Origin: Roseateles puraquae
GTDB lineage: Bacteria > Pseudomonadota > Gammaproteobacteria > Burkholderiales > Burkholderiaceae_C
Assembly: GCF_002205845.1 (NCBI RefSeq)
Contig: NZ_NISI01000006.1
Span: 310,001-374,000, forward strand
Direction: 5' to 3'
DNA: 64,000 nucleotides
Below the pieces are notes generated by a model. That model made no database searches. It saw only the letters and a list, made by a program, of their open reading frames with translations, and was not told the origin of the DNA. Both the position numbers and the translations under genes were made by a program. This document shows, piece after piece, positions 24,034 through 33,506 of this stretch (positions within the stretch are counted from its first letter, which is position 1; each line of letters begins with the position of its first letter).

Positions 24034-27000
24034 TCAGTGGCCCTCCTTCTTGGCGTTTTCGGCATCGTCGATGCCAGGGTGGAAGGCGTGCGCCGACGCG
24101 TCGACCTGGGCCCGCAGCGCAGCTGCACGGGCACGGCGCTTCTCGGTGCCGGCGCGCAGCAGGCTGTAGAACACCGGCGTCAGGAAGATGCCGAACAGCG
24201 TCACGCCCAGCATGCCCGAGAACACCGCGATGCCCATCGCACGGCGCATCTCGCTGCCGGCGCCGCTGCCCAGGATCAGCGGAATGACACCGGCGCAGAA
24301 CGCGATGGACGTCATCAGGATGGGGCGCAGCCGCAGGCGGCAGGCTTCGATGACGGCATCACGGATGCTGCGGCCCTGCTCTTCGAGTTCCTTGGCGAAC
24401 TCGACGATCAGGATGGCGTTCTTGCACGCCAGGCCCACCAGCACCACCAGCGCCACCTGCGTGAAGATGTTCAGGTCGCCCGCCTGCATGAAGGGCGGCA
24501 GGTGCGACAGCCACACCCCGAACAGCGCCGACAGGATGCACATCGGCACGATCAGGATGATGGCCAGCGGCAGCGTCCAGCTCTCGTACTGGGCGGCCAG
24601 CACGAGGATGACCAGCAGCACCGAGAAGGCGAGCACGGCGGCCAGCGTCGGCACCTTGATGTCGGTGCCGGGCAGGGTCACGTCGCGGGTCAGGCGGTCC
24701 TGGTAGCTGAGGTCGGTGAACTCATAGCCGAAGCCGCGCGGCAGGGTCTTGAGCAGGCGCTCGATCTCGACCTCGGCCTGGCCCGACGAGAAGCCGGGCT
24801 TGGGCGCGCCGTTGATGTCCGCGCTCGGGAAGCCGTTGTAGCGGGTGACGCGGGTCGGGCCGAAGGTCGGCTCGACATTCATCAGCGAGCCCAGGGGCAC
24901 CATGTCCCCAGCACCGTTGCGCGTCTTGAGCTGGACAACGTCTTCGGCCTTGGCGCGGAAGGGCGCATCGGCCTGCACGATGACCTGGTAGGTCTTGCCG
25001 AACTTGGTGAAGTCGTTGACGTACAGCGAGCCGAGGTTGATCTGCAGGGTGTCGTAGATCGAACCCAGCGGCACGCCCATCTGCTTGGCCTTCACGCGGT
25101 CCACGTTGGCGAACAGCTGCGGCACGTTGATGTCGTAGGTCGAGTACGGCGTGCCGATGGACGTGTTGGGGTTGCCGTAGATCTGGCCCAGCGTGCCCCA
25201 GGTCGCACCGTAGAGTGCCTGTTCGCCCTGGCTGCTGCGGTCCTGCACCTGCACCTTGAAGCCACCCGCGATGCCCAGGCCGTCGACCGGCGGCGGCGGC
25301 ACGACGAACATGCGCGCGCCCTTGATCTGCTGGATGGCGCCGTTGACCTGGCCCAGGATGGCTTCCTTGCTCAGCTCACGCGAGGTGCGCTTGTCGAAGC
25401 TGTCCAGGCCGAAGAACACGATGCCTTCGTTGGGCGAGGCCGAGAAGCCGGCGACCGACAGGCCGGGGAAGGCCACCGAGTCGACGATGCCGGGCACCTT
25501 CAACGCGATGTCGCTCATCTGGCGGATGACTTCCTCGGTGCGGTCCAGGCTCGCCCCGGCCGGCAGCTGGGCCACGCCGATCAGGTACTGCTTGTCGGGC
25601 GCGGGCACGAAGCCGCTGGGGATGCGCGAGAACACCAGCGCGGTGGCACCCAGCAGCAGCGCATAGATGACCAGGGCGAAGGACTTACGCTTGAGGATGC
25701 CGGTCACGCCGCGGCCATAGGCCGCCGAGCGGCGCTGGAAGGCGCAGTTGAACCAGTGGAAGAAGCGGCCGAAGACGCGGTCCATGCCGCGCGTGAGCGC
25801 GTCCTTGGGGGCATCGTGCGGGCGCAGCAGGATGGCGGCCAGCGCCGGCGACAGCGTCAGCGAGTTGAAGGCCGAGATCACCGTCGAGATGGCGATGGTG
25901 ACCGCGAACTGCTTGTAGAACTGGCCCGACAGGCCCGGCACCAGCGTCAGCGGGATGAACACCGCGCACAGCACCAGCGCGATCGCGATGATGGGCCCGG
26001 AGACCTCGCGCATGGCCTTGACGGTGGCGTCATGCGGCGTGAGGCCGTCCTGGATGTTGCGCTCGACGTTCTCGACCACCACGATGGCGTCGTCCACCAC
26101 GATACCGATGGCCAGCACCAGGCCGAACAGCGTCAGCGTGTTGATCGAGAAGCCCAGCAGCAGAAGCACCGCGAAAGTGCCGACGATAGACACCGGCACC
26201 GCCACCAGCGGAATGATGGAGGCGCGCCAGGTCTGCAGGAAGATGATGACGACCAGCACCACCAGCGCCACGGCCTCGAACAGCGTGTGCACGACCTTCT
26301 CGATGGAGGTCTGCACGAAGCGCGTGGGGTCGTAGACGATGGCGTAGTCGACCCCCTTGGGGAAGCTGGCCTTGAGCCGCTCCATGGTCTTGCGGACGTT
26401 GTCGGAGATGGCCAGCGCGTTGGAGCCCGGCGCCTGGAAGATGGCGATGGCCGCGGCTTCCTTGTTGTTCAGCAGGCTGCGCAGCGCGTAAGTGTTGGCA
26501 CTGATCTCCACCCGGCCGACATCCTTCACGCGCACGAAGGCGCCGGTGGCCGGCTCGGTGCGGATGATGATGTTGCCGAACTCCTCTTCGCTGGCCAGTC
26601 GGCCCTGGGCGTTGATGGCGAGCTGGAAGTCGGTGCCCTTGGGCGACGGGGACGCACCGACGACACCGGCCGCCACCTGGGTGTTCTGCTCGCGGATGGC
26701 GTTGACGACGTCGGTCGCGGTCAGGTTGCGGCCCGCGAGCTTTTGCGGGTCGAGCCAGATGCGCATCGCGTAGTCGCCCGCGCCGAAGCTCAGCACCGAG
26801 CCCATGCCGGGAATGCGCAGCAGGTCGTCACGCACGTTCAGCGTGCCGTAGTTGCGCAGGTACAGCGCGTCGCGCGAGTTGTCCGGGCTGACCAGGTGGA
26901 CCACCATGGTCAGGTTCGGGCTGCTCTTCTCGGTCGTCACGCCGATCTGGCGCACGATGTCGGGCAGACGGGGCAGGGCACGGTTGATGCGGTTCTGCAC

Positions 27001-27324
27001 CGCGGTCTCCGCGGCCTCGGGGTGGGTGCCGATCTTGAAGGTGACGGTCAGCGTCATGGCGCCGTCACCCGTGGCCTGGCTCTCGAAATACAGCACGTTT
27101 TCGAGGCCGTTGATCTGCTCTTCCAGCGGCGTGGCCACCGTCTCGGAGATCACGCGTGGGTTGGCACCCGGGTACTGGGCGCGCACCACCACCTGCGGCG
27201 GCGCGACCTCGGGGTACTCCGAGATCGGCAGCAGCGGGATGGCCAGCGCGCCGATGAGGAAGATGAAGAGGGACAACACGGTCGCGAAGCGCGGCCGGTC
27301 GATGAAGAAGCGTGAGATGTCCAT
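24034..27324 (-). CDS. RND multidrug efflux pump, HAE1 (AcrB/MexB) family
   Basis: A 1096-residue inner-membrane pump with the standard duplicated 12-helix layout. MDISRFFIDRPRF is the usual start, and IGIVVDDAIVVVENVER carries the proton-relay Asp pair of TM4. Periplasmic porter domains occupy about residues 40-330 and 570-870. It is some 45 residues longer than AcrB because of a C-terminal extension (EKRRARAAALRAQVDASAHAFH, in part). It uses proton motive force to export hydrophobic drugs; the substrate range is not predictable. Confidence 0.95.
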   Translation of the reverse strand: MDISRFFIDRPRFATVLSLFIFLIGALAIPLLPISEYPEVAPPQVVVRAQYPGANPRVISETVATPLEEQINGLENVLYFESQATGDGAMTLTVTFKIGTHPEAAETAVQNRINRALPRLPDIVRQIGVTTEKSSPNLTMVVHLVSPDNSRDALYLRNYGTLNVRDDLLRIPGMGSVLSFGAGDYAMRIWLDPQKLAGRNLTATDVVNAIREQNTQVAAGVVGASPSPKGTDFQLAINAQGRLASEEEFGNIIIRTEPATGAFVRVKDVGRVEISANTYALRSLLNNKEAAAIAIFQAPGSNALAISDNVRKTMERLKASFPKGVDYAIVYDPTRFVQTSIEKVVHTLFEAVALVVLVVIIFLQTWRASIIPLVAVPVSIVGTFAVLLLLGFSINTLTLFGLVLAIGIVVDDAIVVVENVERNIQDGLTPHDATVKAMREVSGPIIAIALVLCAVFIPLTLVPGLSGQFYKQFAVTIAISTVISAFNSLTLSPALAAILLRPHDAPKDALTRGMDRVFGRFFHWFNCAFQRRSAAYGRGVTGILKRKSFALVIYALLLGATALVFSRIPSGFVPAPDKQYLIGVAQLPAGASLDRTEEVIRQMSDIALKVPGIVDSVAFPGLSVAGFSASPNEGIVFFGLDSFDKRTSRELSKEAILGQVNGAIQQIKGARMFVVPPPPVDGLGIAGGFKVQVQDRSSQGEQALYGATWGTLGQIYGNPNTSIGTPYSTYDINVPQLFANVDRVKAKQMGVPLGSIYDTLQINLGSLYVNDFTKFGKTYQVIVQADAPFRAKAEDVVQLKTRNGAGDMVPLGSLMNVEPTFGPTRVTRYNGFPSADINGAPKPGFSSGQAEVEIERLLKTLPRGFGYEFTDLSYQDRLTRDVTLPGTDIKVPTLAAVLAFSVLLVILVLAAQYESWTLPLAIILIVPMCILSALFGVWLSHLPPFMQAGDLNIFTQVALVVLVGLACKNAILIVEFAKELEEQGRSIRDAVIEACRLRLRPILMTSIAFCAGVIPLILGSGAGSEMRRAMGIAVFSGMLGVTLFGIFLTPVFYSLLRAGTEKRRARAAALRAQVDASAHAFHPGIDDAENAKKEGH

Positions 27325-27342
27325 GGGGCTACCGCCTTGGCG

Positions 27343-28542
27343 TTACTTCGAGGCGGCGGAGGCCGGGGCGGGCGCGGGGGCGGCGCCTGGCGCGCCGGGT
27401 TGCGGTGCCGGGATGGGCATGCCCTTGTCGTCCACCTTCAGCACCTGGGGCGTGACCGGGGCGCCCGGGAAGGCACGCAGCAGGCCGTCGACGATGACGA
27501 GCTCGCCCGCCTTGACGCCATCGACCACGCGCATGCCGTCGATCAGGGCGCCCGGGTTGACCGGACGCGGCTGCACGATGTTGTTGGGGCCGACGACGAG
27601 CACGATCTTCTTCGTCTGGTCGGTCGTGATCGCGCGGTCGGGCACCACGACGCCGCTGTAGGTGGCGCTGCCGCCGAGCTTCACGCGGGCGTACAGGCCG
27701 GGCGTGAACTGGCCGCCCTTGTTGTCGAACACCGCGCGGGCGCGGATGGACGCGGTGGCGGGGTTCAGGCGGTTGTCGACGAAGTCGAGCTTGCCGGTGT
27801 GCGGGAAGCCGTCTTCGTTGGACAGGCCCATCTGCACGACGGTGGAGGCCGGCTTGGCCGCGCGCATGTACTTCAGGAACGTGGCTTCGCTGGCGTCGAA
27901 ATAGGCGTAGACCTTGTCGCTGGAGACCAGCGTGGTCAGCACCGGGTCGCCCACGCCGACGAGGTTGCCGGGCGTGACGTTGGCGCGCGAGGTGCGGCCG
28001 GTGACGGGCGCGGTGACGTTGGCGTACTCGACGTTCAGGCGGGATTGCACCAGCGCCGCTTCGGCGCCCTTGAGGTTGGCCTCGGCGCTGCGCAGCGCGG
28101 TGCGGAGCTGGTCGATCTCCTGCTGGCTGACCGCATTGACCGACACCAGCTTCTCGGCGCGGGCCAGGTCGGCGCGGGCGAGTTCGGACTGGGTCTTGAG
28201 CGCGGCGACCTGCGCCTCGGCCCGGGCCACGTCGGCCTTGAAGGCGCGGGCGTCGATGGTGAACAGGGGCTCGCCCTTCTTCACGACCTGGCCTTCCTTG
28301 AAGCGCACCGCCTCGACGGTGCCGGCCACGCGGGCGCGCACCTCGACCGTGTCGGGCGCCTCCAGGCGGGCGGTGAATTCGTCGAACTCCTGCACCTCGC
28401 GCTGCGTCGCGGGCGCCACCGACACGGGCGGCGGGCCACCGGGGCCGCCATGGCCGCCAGCGCCGTCAGGCTTCTGGCCACAGGCGGCCAGCAGGGCCAG
28501 CAGGACAGGGGTCAGCGTGAACGCGAGGTTCTTTTTCATCAT
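27343..28542 (-). CDS. RND periplasmic adaptor (membrane fusion protein)
   Basis: A 399-residue lipoprotein adaptor. Lipobox LLAAC at about residues 18-22, then a Gly/Pro-rich linker. The biotinyl-lipoyl halves are VRARVAGTVEAVRFKEGQVV and VTAPVTGRTSRANVTPGNLV, flanking a helical hairpin (residues about 95-160); a beta-barrel and membrane-proximal domain follow. It ends in an Ala/Pro-rich tail. It is the first gene of the efflux operon; the pump gene starts 18 bp later. No TetR or other regulator gene is adjacent, unlike mexR- or acrR-type loci. Confidence 0.93.
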   Translation of the reverse strand: MMKKNLAFTLTPVLLALLAACGQKPDGAGGHGGPGGPPPVSVAPATQREVQEFDEFTARLEAPDTVEVRARVAGTVEAVRFKEGQVVKKGEPLFTIDARAFKADVARAEAQVAALKTQSELARADLARAEKLVSVNAVSQQEIDQLRTALRSAEANLKGAEAALVQSRLNVEYANVTAPVTGRTSRANVTPGNLVGVGDPVLTTLVSSDKVYAYFDASEATFLKYMRAAKPASTVVQMGLSNEDGFPHTGKLDFVDNRLNPATASIRARAVFDNKGGQFTPGLYARVKLGGSATYSGVVVPDRAITTDQTKKIVLVVGPNNIVQPRPVNPGALIDGMRVVDGVKAGELVIVDGLLRAFPGAPVTPQVLKVDDKGMPIPAPQPGAPGAAPAPAPASAASK

Positions 28543-28650
28543 GCGAGGCTCCAAGCAAGCGCGCGACTGTAACGAGATCACTGTGTCAGAAACATCGCCA
28601 ACTTGAAATGCTGCTGACAGCCAATGGCAACAATCGACCGCCCAAAGAAA

Positions 28651-28684
28651 AGCCGCCCGCACTGTCGTGGGGCGGCTCTTTGTC
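28651..28684 (-). terminator. Hairpin terminator between POT permease and efflux operon
   Basis: AGCCGCCC (28651-28658) pairs with GGGCGGCT (28670-28677), with an inner CAC/GTG pairing and a TGTC loop. It is flanked by CAAAGAAA on the left and CTTTGTC on the right, so a U-rich tail follows it on either strand. It would end transcripts of the peptide permease gene before the efflux operon. Confidence 0.7.
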
Positions 28685-28753
28685 AAAAGGCCGGCGTAGC
28701 CTGGCCGTTCATCCAGCGACTCCCACGGAACCGGCTTCGCCGGGCCGTCGGGA

Positions 28754-28796
28754 GTGCCCCCTTGAGGGGGCGGCCGTCAGGCCGGAGGGGGTGGTC
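28754..28796 (+). repeat. Dispersed intergenic repeat, copy 1
   Basis: A 43-bp GC-rich element beginning GTGCCCCCTTGAGGGGGC and ending AGGGGGTGGTC. It contains its own small palindrome (CCCCCTTGAGGGGG). A second copy in the opposite orientation is at 58630-58672. Its right end runs into the stop codon of the POT permease gene, on the opposite strand. A further GC-rich palindrome (CCGGCTTCGCCGG near 28731) is just to its left. Confidence 0.65.
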
Positions 28797-30349
28797 TAGT
28801 GAACGCCGTGCATCCACCGCTTCATGAGGGGGTTCAGCAGCATCAGCACGACGCCGGCGCCGATGGGGATGACCGTGAAGATCAGGAAGAAGACCGACAT
28901 CGAGTACTGGCTGGAGATGGCGTCGATGTAGGAGCCGGTGGAGCCGGCGATCTTGTTGGCGATGGCCGAGTTCAGGAACCAGACGCCGAACATCAAGCCC
29001 AGCAGGCGCGTCGGTGCCAGCTTGGAGATGTAGCTCAAGCCCACGGGCGACAGGCACAGCTCACCCATGGTGTGGAACAGGTAGGCCAGCGTCAGGAACA
29101 TCATGCTGACCTGGGCGGTCTTGGCGCCCTGCGGGATGCCGGAGGAGCCGTAGGACAGCACGGCAAAGCCAAGGCCCAGCAGCACCAGGCCCACGCCGAA
29201 CTTGACCGGGCCGGACGGGTTCCAGTGCTTCTCCCACATCTTGGAGAACATCGGCGCCAGCACCACGATGAAGAAGCTGTTGAGCACGCCGAACCAGGTG
29301 GCGGGCACTTCGCTCTGGTCCATCGCGAACTCGCGGCCCAGCATCCACAGGCACAGGCCCCAGATGATGGCGAAGGCCACGCCCAGCGAGAGGTTGGCCA
29401 TGGCGTAGCGGCCACCCGTGGAGCGGTAGAGCTTGAACAGGAGCCAGGTCAGGATGGACGCCGGCACCAGCGTCATGGCGGTGTTGACGATCTTGAAGAC
29501 CAGGCCGCTCGTGCCGACCAGGGTGCGGTCGGTGTAGTCGGCCGCGAAGATGGTCATCGAGCCGCCGGCTTGCTCGAAGGCGAACCAGAAGAAGATCGTG
29601 AAGAAGGAGAACACGAAGATCGCCTTCAGTCGGTCGGCCACCACGTGGGCCGGCGTGTCGTCCAGCTTCTCCTCGACGACCTTCTTGGTGGCGTCGATCT
29701 TGTCGCCGATGCTGCCGAACAGGCCCTGGCTGAGCCAGAACTGGATAGCGCCCAGGATCATGAACACGCCCGCCAAGCCAAAGCCCAGGTTCCAGCCGAT
29801 CTTCTCGCCGATGTAGCCGCACAGCGAGATGCCGAAGAAGGCGCCCGCGTTCACGCCCATGTAGAACAACGTGTAGCCGCCGTCACGGGCGCCTTCGTTG
29901 TCCTTGCCGTAGAGCTGGCCGACGATGGCCGAGATATTCGGCTTGAACAGGCCGGTGCCGATGATGACCAGGCCCAGGCCGATGTAGAAGCTCGTCACGG
30001 TCTCCAGGAAGAGCGCCACATGGCCGGCCGCGATGATGAAGCCGCCCAGCAGCACCGAGCGACGGGTGCCCAGCAGCCGGTCAGCCACGTAGCCGCCCAG
30101 GATGGGGGTGAAGTACACGAACATCGTGTACCAGCCGTAGAGGTTGGTGGCGTCGGCCCGGCTCCAACCCCAGCCGCCCTTGCTGGCCTCGGTAACCAGG
30201 AACAGCACGAGCAGGGCCCGCATGCCGTAGTAGGAGAAGCGCTCCCACATCTCGGTGAAGAACAGGACGAAGAGCTGGTTGGGCTGGCCGAGGATGGTGG
30301 CCGGTGCCTGCGCGGTGCGCCCGGGTTGGGCGGCGGTGGTGGTAGCCAA
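28796..30349 (-). CDS. POT-family proton-dependent oligopeptide transporter
   Basis: A 517-residue, 12-14-helix transporter. FFTEMWERFSYYGMRALLVL contains the family's ExxERFxYYG motif in the first helix, and GGYVADRLLGTRRSVLLG and FYMGVNAGAFFG are further POT (PTR2) signatures. It imports di- and tripeptides with protons. It is a single-gene unit: a terminator follows it and the next gene upstream lies 79 bp away. There is a charged central insert (DKIDATKKVVEEKL) between the two halves, as in DtpT/YdgR relatives. Confidence 0.93.
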   Translation of the reverse strand: MATTTAAQPGRTAQAPATILGQPNQLFVLFFTEMWERFSYYGMRALLVLFLVTEASKGGWGWSRADATNLYGWYTMFVYFTPILGGYVADRLLGTRRSVLLGGFIIAAGHVALFLETVTSFYIGLGLVIIGTGLFKPNISAIVGQLYGKDNEGARDGGYTLFYMGVNAGAFFGISLCGYIGEKIGWNLGFGLAGVFMILGAIQFWLSQGLFGSIGDKIDATKKVVEEKLDDTPAHVVADRLKAIFVFSFFTIFFWFAFEQAGGSMTIFAADYTDRTLVGTSGLVFKIVNTAMTLVPASILTWLLFKLYRSTGGRYAMANLSLGVAFAIIWGLCLWMLGREFAMDQSEVPATWFGVLNSFFIVVLAPMFSKMWEKHWNPSGPVKFGVGLVLLGLGFAVLSYGSSGIPQGAKTAQVSMMFLTLAYLFHTMGELCLSPVGLSYISKLAPTRLLGLMFGVWFLNSAIANKIAGSTGSYIDAISSQYSMSVFFLIFTVIPIGAGVVLMLLNPLMKRWMHGVH

Positions 30350-30428
30350 GATATGAACCGTCAGAAATCAGGGTGGCGGCGATTGTCACCTTCGCTTCAG
30401 GCGCCTCACCCCCTGGCAAACGCCAGCT

Positions 30429-31922
30429 TCACGCCCCCGCAGGCAGGGGCTCGGCCCGCAGCCGGCGCAGGTAGTCGAGCACCCCGCCGGCCAGGATCAG
30501 GTAAAGCGCCGTGTTGGCCAGGATGCCCACGAAGGGGTGACTTTTGACCGTGAAGATGACCAGCGGCACGAAGGCGACCGACAGCCACAGCGCCAAGCGC
30601 CAGGCCGCGCCGCGCGCCTGGATGAAGGCCAGGCCCATCAGCCAGGTGAGGTACCACTCCTGGTTGCAGGCGTTCACCAGCACGAAGTAGGCGAGGGTGG
30701 TGGTCAGGCACAGCTGCACGCAGGCCTCGAACGGTGCGCGGCGCAGCCGGGGCCAGAACGCGAGCAGCAGCACCGGGTAGCTGGCGATGAACGCCCGTTG
30801 CAGCACCTGCCCGTAGTCGGACAGCCCATGGGCGCCGCCCAACAGCAGAACAATCAGGTGGTGCACGCTGTTGCGGTAGACGTCAAACCCGCTGCTCGCC
30901 ATGCTCGTCAACTTGGCCACCGAGCCCGGGTAGACCAGCTGGGCGCCGAGTGCCACGCCGGCGAAACCGGCCACCAGGCGCAGGCTCGGCCACACCGGGG
31001 GCCGGCCCTCCAGCCTGGCCTGGCACCAGGCCGCCGCCGCGAAGGCCGGCAGGAACACCACGGGAAAGTATTTGCAGCTGAACGCCACTCCCAACGCGGC
31101 GCCGGCAGCAAACCAGCCGCCCCGGCGCAGCAACACCAGCGCGGCCAGCACGCTGAAATTGGTCAGGTGATCGTTGTGGACGCAGGTCAGCACGCTGAAG
31201 AGGATCAGCGGATTGGCCCCATATGCCAGCAGGGCCACCCGCCGCCAGGCGGCCGGCGCGAGCTGGTAGACCAGCCAGCAGTTGCCGGCGTGCAAGGCCA
31301 GGAACACCGCCTTGAACAGCGCGAGCGCCAGCTTCTCGTGGCCGCCCGACAGCAGCGCCACGGCCGCCGCCAGCTTCTGGAACACCGGCCCGTAAGGCGT
31401 CACCCCTTGCAGGAACGCCGGGAACACGTTGGCGAACATCGGCTCCTTGGCCGCGCCCGGCACCCGGGCCATGACGTCGAGGTAGGGGTTCAGCCCGTAG
31501 TGCGACTCCAGCCAACCGGTGCCGATGTAATAGAAGACATCGGGGCTCACCCAGGGCAAGCCCAGCGCGAACACGAGGGACAGCGCCGCGATGCAGCGCG
31601 CGACCGAGCGGTTCGACCAGGCCTCGGGCGCTACCATCAGCCGGCGCACCAGGCCCAGGTACAGCCCGCCCAGGCCCAGCATCAACACGGTCTGCAGCCC
31701 CCGCCCCCACAGCACGGCGTCTACGGCCCAGGGGGTGTCGTGGAACAGCCCGAGGAAGTAGTCGAACTCGAAGCGCGTCAGCCGCAGCGGCGATGCCCAC
31801 CACAGCCGGGCCGAGACGGCCATCGTCAGCAGGGCCAGCACGCCATAGGCGACGGCCCAACGGCCCAACTCGCGCTCGCGCTCGGGGCTGGCAACAGTGG
31901 GCGTGGAGGCAGAGGACGTCAT
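30429..31922 (-). CDS. GT87-like polytopic membrane glycosyltransferase
   Basis: A 497-residue protein with about 11 hydrophobic segments. The first periplasmic loop contains the GT-C type acidic region (FEFDYFLGLFHDTPW), and the SPDVFYYIGTGWLESHYGLNPY segment and HNDHLTNFSVLAAL are reminiscent of GT87/MptA-type polyprenyl-phosphate mannosyltransferases. The substrate would be a lipid-linked sugar. No other glycan genes are adjacent. The assignment rests on the general pattern, so only the GT-C class is reasonably sure. Confidence 0.65.
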   Translation of the reverse strand: MTSSASTPTVASPERERELGRWAVAYGVLALLTMAVSARLWWASPLRLTRFEFDYFLGLFHDTPWAVDAVLWGRGLQTVLMLGLGGLYLGLVRRLMVAPEAWSNRSVARCIAALSLVFALGLPWVSPDVFYYIGTGWLESHYGLNPYLDVMARVPGAAKEPMFANVFPAFLQGVTPYGPVFQKLAAAVALLSGGHEKLALALFKAVFLALHAGNCWLVYQLAPAAWRRVALLAYGANPLILFSVLTCVHNDHLTNFSVLAALVLLRRGGWFAAGAALGVAFSCKYFPVVFLPAFAAAAWCQARLEGRPPVWPSLRLVAGFAGVALGAQLVYPGSVAKLTSMASSGFDVYRNSVHHLIVLLLGGAHGLSDYGQVLQRAFIASYPVLLLAFWPRLRRAPFEACVQLCLTTTLAYFVLVNACNQEWYLTWLMGLAFIQARGAAWRLALWLSVAFVPLVIFTVKSHPFVGILANTALYLILAGGVLDYLRRLRAEPLPAGA

Positions 31923-31959
31923 GGGCCGCGCATGCTACGGCCTCAGGGGCACCGAGTCC

Positions 31960-32559
31960 TCAGCGGGCCGCGAGCGAAGCGGTGACGGGACCGCCGCCCG
32001 CGAGAACGGGTTCACGTTCCGGCAGGATGTAAACCAGGCTGGCGCCCGACCCGAGTGTCGGCAGCACGACCTGGTCGAAGAATGCGGGGTCGACCGCCAC
32101 GCAGCCCAGCGTGATGCGCCGGTCTTCCACCCGCGGGGAGGCCAGCCGCTCGGGCCGCTGCTGGCTGGCCGGCGCCGGCCGCAGGCGGTGGATGGCCAGG
32201 TGGGCGTCGTAGTTGAACCAGACGATGCGCTCGCCGTTCAGGTTGCGGCCCGGTTGGGCCTCGAAGCGCCCGGCGGGCGTCACGCGCTCAGCTGGGCCCA
32301 GCGCGGAGGGGTCCTTGCCCCGCGCACTGGCGGGCTCGACATCGCCAGGCGTCAAACCCAGCAGCACCGGCGCGCGGCCGATGAGGCGGCCCTCGGCGTC
32401 ATGCACCGACAGGGTGGCGCTGCGCTTGTCGACGATGGCAAACGGGCGGCCGTCGTGCCGGTCAGCCAGCACGGGTCGCGAGATGACCTCGGCGCCCGCG
32501 CTCATGATGCTCAACACGGCCGACAGACCGACCACCCACTTGAAAACCCTGCTGCCCAC
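31960..32559 (-). CDS. L,D-transpeptidase-like (YkuD) protein
   Basis: A 199-residue exported protein (signal peptide at residues 1-24, ending SAGA). The YkuD-like domain is marked by AIVDKRSATLSVHDAEG near the start, a His in LAIHRLRPA and the catalytic Cys in RITLGCVAV (the usual SHGC is TLGC here). It may cross-link peptidoglycan or attach proteins to it. A close paralogue lies 90 bp away on the same strand, so the two arose by tandem duplication. Confidence 0.75.
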   Translation of the reverse strand: MGSRVFKWVVGLSAVLSIMSAGAEVISRPVLADRHDGRPFAIVDKRSATLSVHDAEGRLIGRAPVLLGLTPGDVEPASARGKDPSALGPAERVTPAGRFEAQPGRNLNGERIVWFNYDAHLAIHRLRPAPASQQRPERLASPRVEDRRITLGCVAVDPAFFDQVVLPTLGSGASLVYILPEREPVLAGGGPVTASLAAR

Positions 32560-32649
32560 GCGACGCCCCTTCCGGCGGGCGGCGACCCCTGCGCGACCAC
32601 CCGTGCGGGCAGTCTAGGCAGCTTGCCGTGCAAACAGCAGGTCAGGACT

Positions 32650-33471
32650 TCACGGTCGGGCGCTGTTACCTGGGCGCGGGCTGGCCAGTGCGACGGCAGG
32701 TGCAGCGGCTCGCGGGAAGAAGGCCGCCAGCGGACGCTGCTCCGGCAGCACGTAGACCACGGCGCGCCCGCGGCCGATCTGGGGCCAGACGATCTCATCG
32801 AAGAAGGCCACCGGCACGTTGATGCAGCCCCAGCTGATGCGGTTGTCGGCCGGCGTGGGCGTGGCCAGGCGCTCCAGCCGGCGCTCCTTGGGATTGGTGG
32901 CGCGCACCCGGTGCATGGACACCGCGGCCTCATAGTCCACCCAGACCACCTCGTGGCCGAGCGAATTGCGCCCCGGCGTGGAGACGAAGCGTCCGGCCGG
33001 TGTGGTGCGCTCCTGGGGCTTGATGTCCTCGATGGCCTTGCTGCCGATGCCGGCGACCGAGTCGTCGCCAGCGGCATAGCCCAGCAGCACCGGGCTGGTG
33101 CCCAGCAGGCGGCCGGTGGCCTCGAACACATAGACCTGCGCGCGGCGTTTGTCGACGATGGCGAACGGCAGGCGCCCGTTGTCGGCCTCATCCACCGCCC
33201 AGGCGGCGACGCGACGCACATCATCCGGGGCGCGGGTGCGGCCAAAGTCGAGGGCGCGCTGCAGCGGCGCTTCCTGAGCGGCGGCCGATGCAGGCGTCGA
33301 GGGGGCCGCCAGGGTGGGCGCTGCCGGCGAATGCCGCGGCCGGTAGCGATCACCGTAGAAGAAGTAGAGAGCGGCCAGGGCCACGGCGGCGATCAGCGCG
33401 CCTTGGCCCAGGCCGATCAGGATGTCGCGCCACTTCTCAGCGGCGCGGTCAGCGTCGGTTCCGGGGGTCAT
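32650..33471 (-). CDS. L,D-transpeptidase-like (YkuD) membrane-anchored protein
   Basis: A 273-residue paralogue of the preceding protein. It is held by one N-terminal transmembrane helix (residues about 20-40) followed by an Ala/Pro linker. The catalytic segment is NRISWGCINV with His in VSMHRVRA. Shared features with the neighbour include AIVDKR, PVLLGY/L, TPAGRF and the final VYVLPE block. It lacks the signal-peptidase site of its partner, so one copy is anchored and the other is secreted. Confidence 0.77.
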   Translation of the reverse strand: MTPGTDADRAAEKWRDILIGLGQGALIAAVALAALYFFYGDRYRPRHSPAAPTLAAPSTPASAAAQEAPLQRALDFGRTRAPDDVRRVAAWAVDEADNGRLPFAIVDKRRAQVYVFEATGRLLGTSPVLLGYAAGDDSVAGIGSKAIEDIKPQERTTPAGRFVSTPGRNSLGHEVVWVDYEAAVSMHRVRATNPKERRLERLATPTPADNRISWGCINVPVAFFDEIVWPQIGRGRAVVYVLPEQRPLAAFFPRAAAPAVALASPRPGNSARP

Positions 33472-33506
33472 GGTGTGCGGGGGACCAGCGCTGCGAGGTC
33501 AGGACG

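Noticed and set aside
24000-27315. A very long open frame on the plus strand (over 1,200 codons) opposite the RND pump gene
   Set aside because: It is His/Arg/Gly/Asp-rich with no family pattern, and is explained by the GC-rich third positions of the real pump gene on the other strand.
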